NCBI RefSeq assembly: GCF_018531495.1
Contig: NZ_JAHDTI010000001.1
Location: 62,001 to 126,000 of the forward strand
Direction of reading: 5' to 3'
Source of the DNA: Nonomuraea sediminis
Lineage (GTDB): Bacteria; Actinomycetota; Actinomycetes; Streptosporangiales; Streptosporangiaceae
DNA length: 64,000 bases
The first letter of the stretch is position 1. Every line of letters starts with the position of its first letter. The notes beneath the pieces are model-generated. The model was given only the letters and a program-made list of their open reading frames with translations, ran no database searches and was not told where the DNA came from. Position numbers and translations under genes: made by a program. Shown one piece after another: positions 17,245-26,320 of this stretch.

Positions 17245-18098
17245 CCGCTGTCCCCCAGCAGGCGCCGGGCGGCTCCGCCCGGCATCTCAGGAAGCTGGTC
17301 GACGGCTGGGGCGCGCTGGTCCTGCCGGTGACCGCGTTCCTGCTGGCGGTGTTCGTCTACCCGCTGGCCGGGATGCTCGCCCGCAGCCTCAGCGACCCCG
17401 CGCCGGGACTCGGCAACTACGCCGCCTTCTTCGACTCGCCCGTCTACACGCGGGTCCTGGTCAACACCTTCACCACCTCGGCCCTCGTCACGCTGGTGAC
17501 GCTGCTGCTCGGGTTCCCCTACGCGTACCTGATGACGCTGGCCAGGCCGTTCTGGCGGGGCGTGCTGATGGCCGCGGTGCTGGTGCCGTTCTGGACGAGC
17601 CTGCTGGTGCGGACGTTCGCCTGGGTGCTGATCCTGCGCGACACCGGCGTGCTGAACGACCTGATCCCTGGCCCGCCGGTGCCGCTGCTGCGGAACCTGC
17701 CCGGCGTGCTGATCGGCATGGTGCAGGTGATGCTGCCGTTCGCGGTGCTGCCGATCTACGCCACGATGCGCTCCATCGACCGGCGGCTGCTGCAGGCCGC
17801 CGAGGGGCTGGGGGCGCGGCCCGCGTTCGCCTTCTGGCGGGTCTACGCGCCGCTGACGGCGCCCGGCGTGGCCGCCGCGACACTGCTGGTGTTCGTGTCG
17901 TCGCTGGGGTTCTACGTGACGCCGGCGCTGCTCGGCGGGCCGAAGAACGTGATGATCGGTGAGCTGATCGTGCAGCAGCTGTCCGGGGTGCTGCGCTGGG
18001 GGTTCGCCTCGGCGCTCGCGGTGATCCTGCTGGTGGTCACGGGCGCGCTGCTGCTGCTCGCCTCCCGGCTGGTGGACCTGCGGAGGTTGCTGCGATGA
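17241..18098 (+). CDS. ABC permease, PotB-type
   Basis: 285-residue inner-membrane permease with six helices after an unusually hydrophilic start (PQQAPGGSARHLRKLVDGWG). The cytoplasmic EAA loop is recognisable in LLQAAEGLGARPAFAFWRVY with APLTAPG following, the contact site for the ATPase. It starts with GTG overlapping the binding-protein stop codon and itself overlaps the next permease. Partner of the PotC-type permease. Confidence 0.9.
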   Translation: MTAVPQQAPGGSARHLRKLVDGWGALVLPVTAFLLAVFVYPLAGMLARSLSDPAPGLGNYAAFFDSPVYTRVLVNTFTTSALVTLVTLLLGFPYAYLMTLARPFWRGVLMAAVLVPFWTSLLVRTFAWVLILRDTGVLNDLIPGPPVPLLRNLPGVLIGMVQVMLPFAVLPIYATMRSIDRRLLQAAEGLGARPAFAFWRVYAPLTAPGVAAATLLVFVSSLGFYVTPALLGGPKNVMIGELIVQQLSGVLRWGFASALAVILLVVTGALLLLASRLVDLRRLLR

Positions 18099-18871
18099 GG
18101 AAGCTGCTGTGGGCCCTGGCCGGGCTGACGGCCGTGTACCTGGTGCTGCCGGTGTTCATCGTGATCCCGACCTCCTTCTCCGACAGCGCGTTCCTCGAGT
18201 TCCCGCCGAAGGCGTGGTCGCTGCGCTGGTACGAGAACTTCTTCACCGACGACACCTGGCTCGACAGCGCGGTCGACTCGCTGCAGATCGCCTTCCAGGT
18301 GACGCTGGTGTCGCTGGTGCTGGGCACGGCGGCCGCGCTCGGCATGGTGCGCGGCCGGTACCCGCTGCGGTCACTGGTGTCGGGGCTGGTGATGGCGCCG
18401 ATCCTGGTCCCTTACGTGATCGTCGGGCTGGCGGTCTACGCGGTGTTCCTGCGGGCGGGGCTCACGCAGACGCCTGTCGGGTTCATCCTGGTCCACGCGA
18501 CGCTGGCCGTGCCGTACGTGATCATCACGGTGTCGTCGGCGCTGATGTCGTTCGACCGGCGGCTGGAGCAGGCGGCGATGAATCTCGGCGCGGGGCCCGT
18601 GACCACGTTCGCGCGAGTGACGCTGCCGCTGATCGCGCCGAGCCTGGCCAGCGGGGCGCTGTTCGCGTTCGTCACGTCCTTCGACGAGGTCGTCACCAGC
18701 GTGTTCCTGTCGGGTCCCGACCTGACGACGCTGCCGGTGCGGATGTGGTCGGGCGTGCGGGTGCAGATCGACCCGACCGTGGCGGCAGTGTCGAGCATGC
18801 TGCTGATGATCACGCTGGCGCTGTTCGGCGCCGCCGGGCTCACCCGGCTGATCCTGCGGAGGAAGGCATGA
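18095..18871 (+). CDS. ABC permease, PotC-type
   Basis: 258-residue permease with about six membrane helices beginning LLWALAGLTAVYLVLPVFIV. The EAA loop reads LEQAAMNLGAGPVTTFARVT followed by LPLIAPS. A late FVTSFDEVVTSVFLSG segment is typical of PotC proteins. Start and stop codons overlap both neighbours, so translation is coupled. Together with PotB-like and PotA-like proteins it forms one importer. Confidence 0.92.
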   Translation: MRKLLWALAGLTAVYLVLPVFIVIPTSFSDSAFLEFPPKAWSLRWYENFFTDDTWLDSAVDSLQIAFQVTLVSLVLGTAAALGMVRGRYPLRSLVSGLVMAPILVPYVIVGLAVYAVFLRAGLTQTPVGFILVHATLAVPYVIITVSSALMSFDRRLEQAAMNLGAGPVTTFARVTLPLIAPSLASGALFAFVTSFDEVVTSVFLSGPDLTTLPVRMWSGVRVQIDPTVAAVSSMLLMITLALFGAAGLTRLILRRKA

Positions 18872-19857
18872 CAGGGACCGTTGACGTGCGCGGCGTGTCC
18901 AAGATGTACGGCGAGGCGGTCGCGCTGGCCGACGTGTCGCTGCACGTGCGGGCCGGGGAGTTCATGACGCTGCTCGGCAGCAGCGGCTCGGGCAAGTCGA
19001 CGCTGCTGAACGTGGTGGCCGGGTTCACCGAGCCGACCTCCGGCTCGGTGGAGGTGGACGGGGCGGACATCACCTCCGCGCCGCCGTACAGGCGTGATCT
19101 GGGCATGGTGTTCCAGCACTACGCGCTGTTCCCGCACATGTCGGTGTTCGAGAACGTGGCGTTCCCGCTGCGGCGGCGGCGCGTGCGCGGCAAGGAGCTG
19201 GCCGAGCGGGTGGCGGCGGCGCTGGACACGGTCGAGCTGGGCGCGCTGCGTGACCGGCGGCCCGGGCAGCTGTCGGGCGGGCAGCAGCAGCGGGTGGCGC
19301 TGGCGCGGGCGATCGTGTTCCAGCCGCGGGTGCTGCTGATGGACGAGCCGCTCGGCGCGCTGGACAAGCGGCTGCGCGAGCAGCTGCAGCTGGAGATCAA
19401 GCGCCTGCACAGGGAGCTGGGGATCACGTTCGTGTTCGTCACGCACGACCAGGAGGAGGCGCTGACCATGTCGGACCGCATCGCGCTGCTGCGCGACGGC
19501 CGCGTGGTCCAGGTCGGCACGCCCGCCGACCTGTACGAGCGGCCCGCCTCGCGGTACGTGGCGGAGTTCCTCGGCGAGTCGAACCTGCTGCCCGGCGACG
19601 TGCTGGTCAGGCCGCAGGACGTCGAGCTGAGCCCGCCGGGCACCGCGCTGCCCGCCGAGCACGAGGCGGTGGACGGCAAGATCCGCGAGGTCATCTACCT
19701 GGGCAGCGGCCTGCGGGTGGAGGTGGAGCTGCGTGACGGGACCCGGCTGATCGCCCGCACCGGGTCGCGCCTGGACCCGCCGCCGGTGGCCGACGACCCG
19801 ATCGTGGCGCACTGGAGTCCCCGGGTCCGCGTCACCATCCCTTCTGAGCAGCAGTGA
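18868..19857 (+). CDS. ABC ATP-binding protein, PotA-type
   Basis: 329-residue importer ATPase. Walker A GSSGSGKST, Q-loop FQHYALFPHM, signature [14 protein letters not shown], Walker B LLMDEPLGALD and switch FVTHDQEEAL are all intact. The C-terminal TOBE-like region (DVLVRPQDVELSPPG; IREVIYLGSGLRVEVELRDG) is the regulatory domain usual in PotA/FbpC proteins. It energises the two preceding permeases. Confidence 0.94.
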   Translation: MTGTVDVRGVSKMYGEAVALADVSLHVRAGEFMTLLGSSGSGKSTLLNVVAGFTEPTSGSVEVDGADITSAPPYRRDLGMVFQHYALFPHMSVFENVAFPLRRRRVRGKELAERVAAALDTVELGALRDRRPGQLSGGQQQRVALARAIVFQPRVLLMDEPLGALDKRLREQLQLEIKRLHRELGITFVFVTHDQEEALTMSDRIALLRDGRVVQVGTPADLYERPASRYVAEFLGESNLLPGDVLVRPQDVELSPPGTALPAEHEAVDGKIREVIYLGSGLRVEVELRDGTRLIARTGSRLDPPPVADDPIVAHWSPRVRVTIPSEQQ

Positions 19858-19866
19858 GGAGCCCGT

Positions 19867-21027
19867 ATGCGTGCCATCCGTGACGGCCTGGAGCTCGACG
19901 CCGAGCAACGCGAGTTCGTCGAGCTGGCCAGGGAGTTCGCCCGGCGCGAGATCCGGCCGCGGGCGCGGGAGGTGGACGACGCCGACCACGAGTCACCGCT
20001 GGACCTGTGGTCGCGGGCGGCCAAGCTGGGGCTGACGTCGTTCATGCTGCCCGCCGAGCACGGCGGTGGCGGGGTGTCCTCGCTGGTCACGCAGGTCCTG
20101 GTGACCGAGGAGCTGTGCCACGGCGACATCGGCATCGGCAACCTGCTGACCTCCAACGGCTTCTTCGCCGGGCCCGTCGAGGCGCTCGGCACTCCGGAGC
20201 AGCGGGAGCGGTGGCTGGCGCCGCTGTGCACGGAGGACCCGCCGCTGACGGCGCTGGCCGTGACCGAGCCCGGCGTGGGCTCCGACGCGGCCTCGCTGAC
20301 GACGCGGGCGGTACGCGACGGCTCAGGGTACGTGCTGACCGGGCAGAAGACGTGGATCTCGAACGCGCCCTACGCCCGGTGGATCGTGGTGTTCGCGACG
20401 GTCGACCCGGCGCTGGGCTCGCGGGGCGTGACGGCGTTCGTGGTGGAACGTGACACGCCGGGGCTGCGGATCGGGCGGGCGCTGCCGAAGATGGGGCAGC
20501 GGGCGATCGTCAGCGCCGAGGTGTTCCTCGACGGCGTGCGGGTGGAGGCCGACCAGCGGCTGGGCGAGGAGGGGCAGGGCTTCTACGGCCTGATGCGCAC
20601 GTTCGACGCCTCCCGGATCCTCATCGCGGCCGCGTGTACCGGGTTATCACGCGCGGCGCTTGATGCGGCCGTCGACTACGCCAAGCAGCGTGAACAGTTC
20701 GGCAAGCCGATCATCCAGCACCAGGCGGTGGCCTTCCGCCTGGCCGACATGGCGGCCAGGACCGACGCCTCTCACCTGCTGGCGATGCGCGCCGCCCGGC
20801 TCTACGACCAGGGCGACCCGGCCACCGAGGAGGCCTCGATCGCGAAGCTGACCGCCTCGGAGAACGCCATGTGGTGCACCTGGGCCGCGCTGCAGACCCA
20901 CGGCGGCTGGGGCTACTCGCGGGAGTTCCTGCTGGAGAAGTGGATGCGCGACGCCAAGCTGGAGGAGATCGAGGAGGGCACCTCCGACATCCAGCGCCTG
21001 ATCATCTCCCGGTCGCTGGCCCGATGA
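19867..21027 (+). CDS. Acyl-CoA dehydrogenase
   Basis: 386-residue flavoprotein dehydrogenase of the ACAD family: N-terminal helical domain, central beta domain with TALAVTEPGVGSDAASLTTR and KTWISNAPYA, and C-terminal helices with YAKQREQFGKPIIQHQAVAF. The catalytic base region is LEEIEEGTSDIQRLIISRSL, where the Glu of EEGTSDIQ is the usual candidate. It would oxidise an acyl-CoA formed by the synthetase encoded next. GAGGAG precedes the ATG, 9 bp after the ABC ATPase gene, and the 3' end overlaps the synthetase start. Confidence 0.92.
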   Translation: MRAIRDGLELDAEQREFVELAREFARREIRPRAREVDDADHESPLDLWSRAAKLGLTSFMLPAEHGGGGVSSLVTQVLVTEELCHGDIGIGNLLTSNGFFAGPVEALGTPEQRERWLAPLCTEDPPLTALAVTEPGVGSDAASLTTRAVRDGSGYVLTGQKTWISNAPYARWIVVFATVDPALGSRGVTAFVVERDTPGLRIGRALPKMGQRAIVSAEVFLDGVRVEADQRLGEEGQGFYGLMRTFDASRILIAAACTGLSRAALDAAVDYAKQREQFGKPIIQHQAVAFRLADMAARTDASHLLAMRAARLYDQGDPATEEASIAKLTASENAMWCTWAALQTHGGWGYSREFLLEKWMRDAKLEEIEEGTSDIQRLIISRSLAR

Positions 21028-22973
21028 GCGAGCTGTTCGATCCGGCTTCCGTGGCGGTCGTCGGCGCCTCCGCCAACCCGGCCAAGTGGGGATACTGGCT
21101 GGCCAGGGGCGCGCTGCGCGGTTCGCACCGGCGCAAGGTGCACCTGGTCAACCGCTCGGGCGCGGTCGTGGACGGCGTGCCGTCGGTCCCGTCGCTCGAC
21201 CTGCTGCCCGAGGCGCCGGAGCTGGCCGTGCTGTGCGTGCCGGCGCCCGCGCTCGACGGGGTGGTGTCGCAGGCGCTCGACCTGGGGGTGCGCGCCTTCG
21301 TGGCGATCACCGCGGGGCTGGAGCGGGAGCGCGAGCAGGAGCTGGCCGCCCGGGTCCGCGCCGCCGGCGCCCGCCTGGTCGGGCCGAACTCGCTGGGCGT
21401 CTACGACTCGACCACCGCGCTCGAGCTGGCCTGGGGGACGTTCACGCCCGGCTCGCTCGGGATCGTGTCGCAGTCGGGACAGCTCGGGCTGGAGCTGGCC
21501 GGGCTGGCCGCGCAGGCGGGCATGGGCGTCTCGCGCTTCGTCTCGGTCGGCGACCAGGTGGACGTGACGGCCGCCGAGGTGCTGGCCGGGCTCGCCGGCC
21601 ACGACGCCACGGCCGCCGTGCTGCTGTACCTGGAGAGCTTCCACGACGGCCGCGCGCTGGTCGAGACGCTGGTACGGCTGCGCGAAGCCGGCAAGCCGGC
21701 GGTGGTGCTCACCGTGGGCGCCAGCCGGGCGGGCCGGGAGGCGGCCCGCTCGCACACCGGCGCGCTCACAGCGGGCACCGAGGTGGTCGAGGCGGCCTGC
21801 CGGGCTGCGGGCGCGGTGCTCGTCCAGACCCCGGCGCAGGCGGTGGACGTGGCGCAGTTCCTCGTGCACGCCCCCGCGCACCGGGTCGAGACGGTCGCGG
21901 TGGTGGGCGACAGCGGCGGCCAGGGAGCACTCGCCGCCGACGTGCTGACCCGCCACGGGCTGCACCTCCCGGCCGCCCCGATCGACCTGGCCGGAGCCGG
22001 GGAGCGGGACATGGCCGCCTACGCCCAGGTGATCGAACCGCTGCTGGCCTCCGGCGAGGTGGACGCGGTGGTGCTGACCGGCTACTTCGCCTCCTACGGC
22101 GCCGACACGCCCTCGCTGGCCGCGGCCGAGCTGGAGGTGGTGGCGGCGCTCGGCGACCTGGTGCGCCGCCACGGCCGCCCGGTCGTGGTGCACAGCATGA
22201 CGCGCGACTCGGCCGCCGTCCGCGCCCTGCGCGAGCGCGGGATCCCGGTGTACGCCACGATCGACCAGGTCGGCTGGGCGCTGGCCCGCCGCTCCCCCGC
22301 GGCTCCCGCCCGCGCCGCGACGCCGGGCGCCCCGTCCCCCGGTCGCGGCTGGGGGTATCTCGAGGCCAGGGCCCTGCTGTCCGGGTACGGCGTGCCGTAC
22401 GGCAGAGCCGTGGGCGTGAAGTCGGACGGCGAGGTGGCCGCCGCGGTGCGTGGGATGCGGGGACCGTACGTGGTCAAGGCCGGCTGGCTGGAGCACAAGA
22501 CCGAGGTTGGCGGTGTCGCCGTGGGTGCGACCGACCCGGCCGCCGCGGTCAGGGAGATGCGGGAGCGGCTGGGCGAGGGCGAGTACGTCGTCGAGGAGCT
22601 GGACGGCCGCGACGGCGTGGTGGAGCTCGTCGTCGGCGGCAGGCGCGATCCGTCCTTCGGGCCCGTGGTGGCCGTCGGGATCGGGGGGACGGCGAGCGAG
22701 GTGTACGCGGACGTGACGGTGGAGCTGGCGCCGGTGGACCCGGGCACGGCGGAGGCGATGCTGCGCAGGCTGCGCGGCTTCCCGCTGCTGGACGGCTGGC
22801 GCGGCGCGCGCGGGGCCGACCTGCGGGCCGCCGCCGAGGCGGTCGCGGCGGTGTCACGGCTCGTCGCCGAGCGGGACGACGTGGCAGAGTGCGAGGTCAA
22901 CCCGCTCCGGGTGGGCCCTGACGGCGCGCTGGCGGTGGATGCGCTGGTGGTCGCGAGACAGGAGGGGCGATGA
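21024..22973 (+). CDS. NDP-forming acyl-CoA synthetase (acetate-CoA ligase type), fused subunits
   Basis: 649-residue ligase. The N-terminal CoA-binding Rossmann domain (SVAVVGASANPAKWGYWLAR) is followed by succinyl-CoA-synthetase-like domains with the phosphohistidine motif RSHTGALTAG. From about residue 430 a C-terminal ATP-grasp domain follows (YVVKAGWLEHKTEVGGVAVG; DVAECEVNPLRV). Such enzymes either activate a carboxylic acid with ATP and CoA or run in reverse to conserve energy from an acyl-CoA. Overlaps both neighbours by 4 bp. Confidence 0.88.
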   Translation: MSELFDPASVAVVGASANPAKWGYWLARGALRGSHRRKVHLVNRSGAVVDGVPSVPSLDLLPEAPELAVLCVPAPALDGVVSQALDLGVRAFVAITAGLEREREQELAARVRAAGARLVGPNSLGVYDSTTALELAWGTFTPGSLGIVSQSGQLGLELAGLAAQAGMGVSRFVSVGDQVDVTAAEVLAGLAGHDATAAVLLYLESFHDGRALVETLVRLREAGKPAVVLTVGASRAGREAARSHTGALTAGTEVVEAACRAAGAVLVQTPAQAVDVAQFLVHAPAHRVETVAVVGDSGGQGALAADVLTRHGLHLPAAPIDLAGAGERDMAAYAQVIEPLLASGEVDAVVLTGYFASYGADTPSLAAAELEVVAALGDLVRRHGRPVVVHSMTRDSAAVRALRERGIPVYATIDQVGWALARRSPAAPARAATPGAPSPGRGWGYLEARALLSGYGVPYGRAVGVKSDGEVAAAVRGMRGPYVVKAGWLEHKTEVGGVAVGATDPAAAVREMRERLGEGEYVVEELDGRDGVVELVVGGRRDPSFGPVVAVGIGGTASEVYADVTVELAPVDPGTAEAMLRRLRGFPLLDGWRGARGADLRAAAEAVAAVSRLVAERDDVAECEVNPLRVGPDGALAVDALVVARQEGR

Positions 22974-24082
22974 GTCTGCTGGAGATCACCTGGACCGACC
23001 CGGTGACCGCGCGGCGCGGCTACGTCGTGATCGACCGGCTGGTGCGCGGCGTGGCCAGCGGCGGGCTGCGCATGCGCGAGGGCTGCACGCTGGCCGAGGT
23101 GCGCGGCCTGGCCAGGGGCATGTCGCTGAAGGAGGCCCTGGTCTACACGCCGGGCGACAGGTACGTGCCGCTCGGCGGCGCCAAGGGCGGCGTCGACGTG
23201 GATCCGCGCGATCCCGAGGCGCCCGCGGTCCTGCGCAGGTTCATGGCCGCGGTGCTGCCGGTGCTGCGCGAGCAGTGGAACACCGGTGAGGACTTCGGCC
23301 TGCGCCAGGAGCAGCTCGACGAGGTGGCCGCCGAGCTCGGGCTGGCCTCCACGGTCGAGCCCGCCTTCGGGCTGGTGGAGGACGAGCAGGCCGCCCGCGA
23401 ACGGCTCAGGGCCGCGATGGCGCAGGTGGTGGACGGTGTCGCGCTGGCCGACCTGGTGGGCGGATACGGCGTGGCCAGGGCCGCGCTGGAGATCGCCCCG
23501 GAGGTCGGGACGGCCGTGGTGCAGGGGTTCGGCTCGATCGGCGGGGCCGCCGCCCGCTACCTGGCCCAGGCGGGCGTGAAGGTGGTGGCGGTGGCCGACC
23601 GCGAAGGGCTGATGGTGCGCGAGGACGGCCTGGACGTCGAGCGGATGCTGGCCGCCCGCGACGCCCGCGGCGTGGTCGACAGGTCGCGCCTCGACCCGGG
23701 CACCCGGCTCGAGGACCGGGAACGGTGGCTGGACGTGCCCGCCGACCTGCTGGTCCCGGCCGCCATGTCCTACGTGATCGGCCCGGACGACGCCGCCAGG
23801 GTCGGGGCGCGGGTGGTCGTCGAGGGCGCCAACCTGCCCACGCTGCCCGAGGCGGAGGCCGCCCTGCTGGCCAGAGGCGTCACGCTGGTGCCCGACTTCC
23901 TGGCCAACGTCATGACCAACGCCTGGTGGTGGTGGGTCGTCTTCGGCGACATCGACCCCACCCCCGAGGCCGCCTTCGCCAAGATCACCGCCACGATGCG
24001 GCGGCTGGTCACCTCCGTCAGGGACGCCCCCGACCTACGTAAGGCCGCGCGACTGCTGGCCGAAGCCAACCTGGTGATCTAG
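22970..24082 (+). CDS. Glu/Leu/Phe/Val dehydrogenase family protein
   Basis: 370-residue amino-acid dehydrogenase. The dimerisation/catalytic domain has the lysine-containing PLGGAKGGVDVDP motif; the NAD(P) domain has QGFGSIGGAAARYLAQAG followed by VVAVADREG. The family reversibly deaminates L-amino acids to 2-oxo acids. Last gene of the operon; its presence suggests that the imported compound is, or becomes, an amino acid whose carbon skeleton is then oxidised as an acyl-CoA. Substrate specificity cannot be read from these motifs. Confidence 0.88.
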   Translation: MSLLEITWTDPVTARRGYVVIDRLVRGVASGGLRMREGCTLAEVRGLARGMSLKEALVYTPGDRYVPLGGAKGGVDVDPRDPEAPAVLRRFMAAVLPVLREQWNTGEDFGLRQEQLDEVAAELGLASTVEPAFGLVEDEQAARERLRAAMAQVVDGVALADLVGGYGVARAALEIAPEVGTAVVQGFGSIGGAAARYLAQAGVKVVAVADREGLMVREDGLDVERMLAARDARGVVDRSRLDPGTRLEDRERWLDVPADLLVPAAMSYVIGPDDAARVGARVVVEGANLPTLPEAEAALLARGVTLVPDFLANVMTNAWWWWVVFGDIDPTPEAAFAKITATMRRLVTSVRDAPDLRKAARLLAEANLVI

Positions 24083-24093
24083 TTTGGGCAATC

Positions 24094-25524
24094 ATGAAGC
24101 TGCCCTTCGCGTGGCGCTCCGTCACGTTGATCGCGGTACTGCTGTTAGCCGTCCTGCTCGTGCTCAGCGCCGGGTACGGCTACCACAGGGACGAGCTCTA
24201 CTTCCGGGTCCTGGCGGACCATCCGGCCTGGGGATACGTGGACCAGCCGCCCTTCACGCCGATGGTGGCCAAGCTGTCGCTCGCGCTGTTCGGCGACACC
24301 GTCACCGCCCTGCGGATCTTCCCTGCGCTGGCATCGGCCGTCCTGGTCGTGCTGGCCGCGCTGATCACGCGCGAGCTGGGCGGGACCGGCGCGGCGCAGA
24401 TCCTGTCGGCGCTGGGCACGGCGATGGCCGCCTACCCGCTGGTGGCCGGGCACATCCTGCTGACGCTCAGCTTCGACATGCCGCTGTGGGCGGCGGCGAT
24501 CCTGTTCATGCTCAGGGCGCTGCTGCGCGACCAGCCGCGCTGGTGGCTCGCCGCGGGCCTGGCGGTCGGGGTGGCCACCTACAACAAGCAGCTCATCGTG
24601 ATGCTGCTGATCGGGCTGCTCGGCGGGTTGCTGATCGCCGGGCCGCGGCGGGTGCTGGCCAGTCCCTGGTTGTGGGCGGGCGCGGCGATCGCGGCGGTGC
24701 TGACCGTACCGAACGTGCTGTACCAGGTCACCCATGACTGGCCGCAGCTGAAGATGGCGGCGGCGCTCAGCGAGGACAAGGGCGCTGATTTCCGCACGTT
24801 CTTCGTGCCGTTCCAGTTCATCCTGTTCGGGGTGGTCGCGGCGATCATCGGGATCTTCGGGTGGCTGCGGCTGTGGCGCGATCGCCGGGTGCGGGCGCTG
24901 GCCGTCGCCTACCCGGTGACGGCCGTGGTGACGGTGGCCAGCGGCGGGCGCTACGACTACACGGCCGGGCTGATCCTGCTGCTGTTCGCCGCGGGCTGCG
25001 TCGGCGCGGCCGCCCGTCCGCGGCTGGCGTCCGTGGCGCTGGTGGTCAACGGGCTGGGCAACGCGGTGGTCGCCCTGCCGCTCATCCCCGTGGCGCAGCT
25101 GGCCGCGACGCCCGTGCCCGCGATCAACGAGACGGCGCGCGAGCAGGTCGGCTGGCCGAGCTTCGCCGCCACCGTCGCCGGGGTGCTGCACGCGCTGCCG
25201 CCCGCCGACCAGGCCAAGGCCGCGATCCTGGTCGGCAACTACGGCGAGTACGGCATGCTCGACAAGGCCGGGCTCCCCCGCGTCTACAGCGGGCACAACC
25301 AGCTCTACGAGTACGGCCCGCCGCCCGAGACCGCCGACGTGGCCGTCGTCATGAACGTCGACCGCGGCGCGGCGCTGGCCCAGTTCGACACCTGCGAGCT
25401 CAAGGCACGCGTGGACAACGGGGTCGACGTCGACAACGAGGAGCAGGGCCTGGAGGTCTACCTCTGCCGGGGGCACAAGCAGCCGTGGGCGACCGCCTGG
25501 CCCCGCTGGCAGCACTTCAGCTGA
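24094..25524 (+). CDS. GT39/ArnT-like membrane glycosyltransferase
   Basis: 476-residue polytopic protein with about eleven membrane helices. The first extracytoplasmic loop has GYGYHRDELYFRVL with the acidic pair DE and GYVDQPPFTPM, the hallmark of the GT39/ArnT branch of GT-C enzymes, which move sugars from polyprenyl-phosphate donors. The C-terminal soluble part (ILVGNYGEYGMLDKAGLPRV; CELKARVDNGVDVDNEEQG) is exposed outside. It lies 11 bp after the dehydrogenase gene but seems functionally unrelated. Confidence 0.85.
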   Translation: MKLPFAWRSVTLIAVLLLAVLLVLSAGYGYHRDELYFRVLADHPAWGYVDQPPFTPMVAKLSLALFGDTVTALRIFPALASAVLVVLAALITRELGGTGAAQILSALGTAMAAYPLVAGHILLTLSFDMPLWAAAILFMLRALLRDQPRWWLAAGLAVGVATYNKQLIVMLLIGLLGGLLIAGPRRVLASPWLWAGAAIAAVLTVPNVLYQVTHDWPQLKMAAALSEDKGADFRTFFVPFQFILFGVVAAIIGIFGWLRLWRDRRVRALAVAYPVTAVVTVASGGRYDYTAGLILLLFAAGCVGAAARPRLASVALVVNGLGNAVVALPLIPVAQLAATPVPAINETAREQVGWPSFAATVAGVLHALPPADQAKAAILVGNYGEYGMLDKAGLPRVYSGHNQLYEYGPPPETADVAVVMNVDRGAALAQFDTCELKARVDNGVDVDNEEQGLEVYLCRGHKQPWATAWPRWQHFS

Positions 25525-26275
25525 GCGGCGTGAGCTCCGGCCGCTTGGCCTGGACGCCGTCGCCGGAGGAGGTGCCGTGCAGCCGCCTGCTGATCCACGG
25601 CCACAGCGCGTCCTTGGCCCAGCGCAGGTCCTGCCTGCGGGCGTCGCTCCACACCGGCGGCCTGCGGGCCGGGTACGGCTCGCGCCAGTCCTGCTCGACG
25701 GGCACGCCGAGCACCTCGGCCGCGCACAGCGCCACCCGGCGGTGCCCGTCGGGGCTGAGGTGCAGCCGGTCGGCGAACCAGGCGCGCGGGTCGCGGAAGA
25801 TCGTCATCGGCCACAGGTCCACGAGCACCGCGTCGTGGCGCCGGGCGATGTCGTGGATGTGCAGGTTGTACAGCTCGATCTTGTGTGCCGCCAGCCGCAT
25901 CACCGGCACGTGCCTGAGGTCGAACCCGGTGAACAGCAGCACCCGGGCGCCCGCCTCGGTCAGCGTCCGCACCGCCTGGTCCAGCCTGCGCGCCACGATC
26001 GCGGGCCCGCTGCCGGGCCGCAGGATGTCGTTGCCTCCCGCGCACAGTGACACCAGATCCGGCTTCAGCTCGACCGCCCGCGGTACCTGCTCCGAGGCGA
26101 TCTCGTCGATCAGCTTGCCGCGCACCGCGAGATTGGCGTATCGGAGGCCGGGCTGATCGGCCTGGATGTGCTCGGCGAGCCGGTCGGCCCACCCCCTGAA
26201 GCCGACGTCGGCCGGGTCCTCGAGTCCCTCCGTGAAACTGTCCCCTAGGGCGACATACGACGTGATTCGTCCCAT
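25517..26275 (-). CDS. SGNH/GDSL-family hydrolase
   Basis: 252-residue esterase-like protein. Block I is SYVALGDSFTEG with the catalytic Ser, block III is CAGGNDILRP and the C-terminal block V is DRLHLSPDGHRRVA with the Asp-x-x-His pair. No signal peptide, so it acts in the cytoplasm on an ester or acyl substrate that cannot be predicted. I chose the ATG at 26275 because homologues begin a few residues before the block I strand; an ATG at 26293 is the alternative. The 3' end overlaps the convergent glycosyltransferase gene by 8 bp. Confidence 0.85.
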   Translation of the reverse strand: MGRITSYVALGDSFTEGLEDPADVGFRGWADRLAEHIQADQPGLRYANLAVRGKLIDEIASEQVPRAVELKPDLVSLCAGGNDILRPGSGPAIVARRLDQAVRTLTEAGARVLLFTGFDLRHVPVMRLAAHKIELYNLHIHDIARRHDAVLVDLWPMTIFRDPRAWFADRLHLSPDGHRRVALCAAEVLGVPVEQDWREPYPARRPPVWSDARRQDLRWAKDALWPWISRRLHGTSSGDGVQAKRPELTPLS

Positions 26276-26308
26276 GACCGGATAGTTTGCCATAAAAGTG
26301 TTTTGCTT

Positions 26309-26320
26309 TACTGGTCAGTA
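26309..26320. promoter_or_regulatory. Short inverted repeat at the CocE-type gene start
   Basis: TACTG-GT-CAGTA ends on the A of the ATG at 26320, in an AT-rich divergent gap. It could bind the nearby WYL-type regulator, though this is only a positional guess. Confidence 0.25.
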
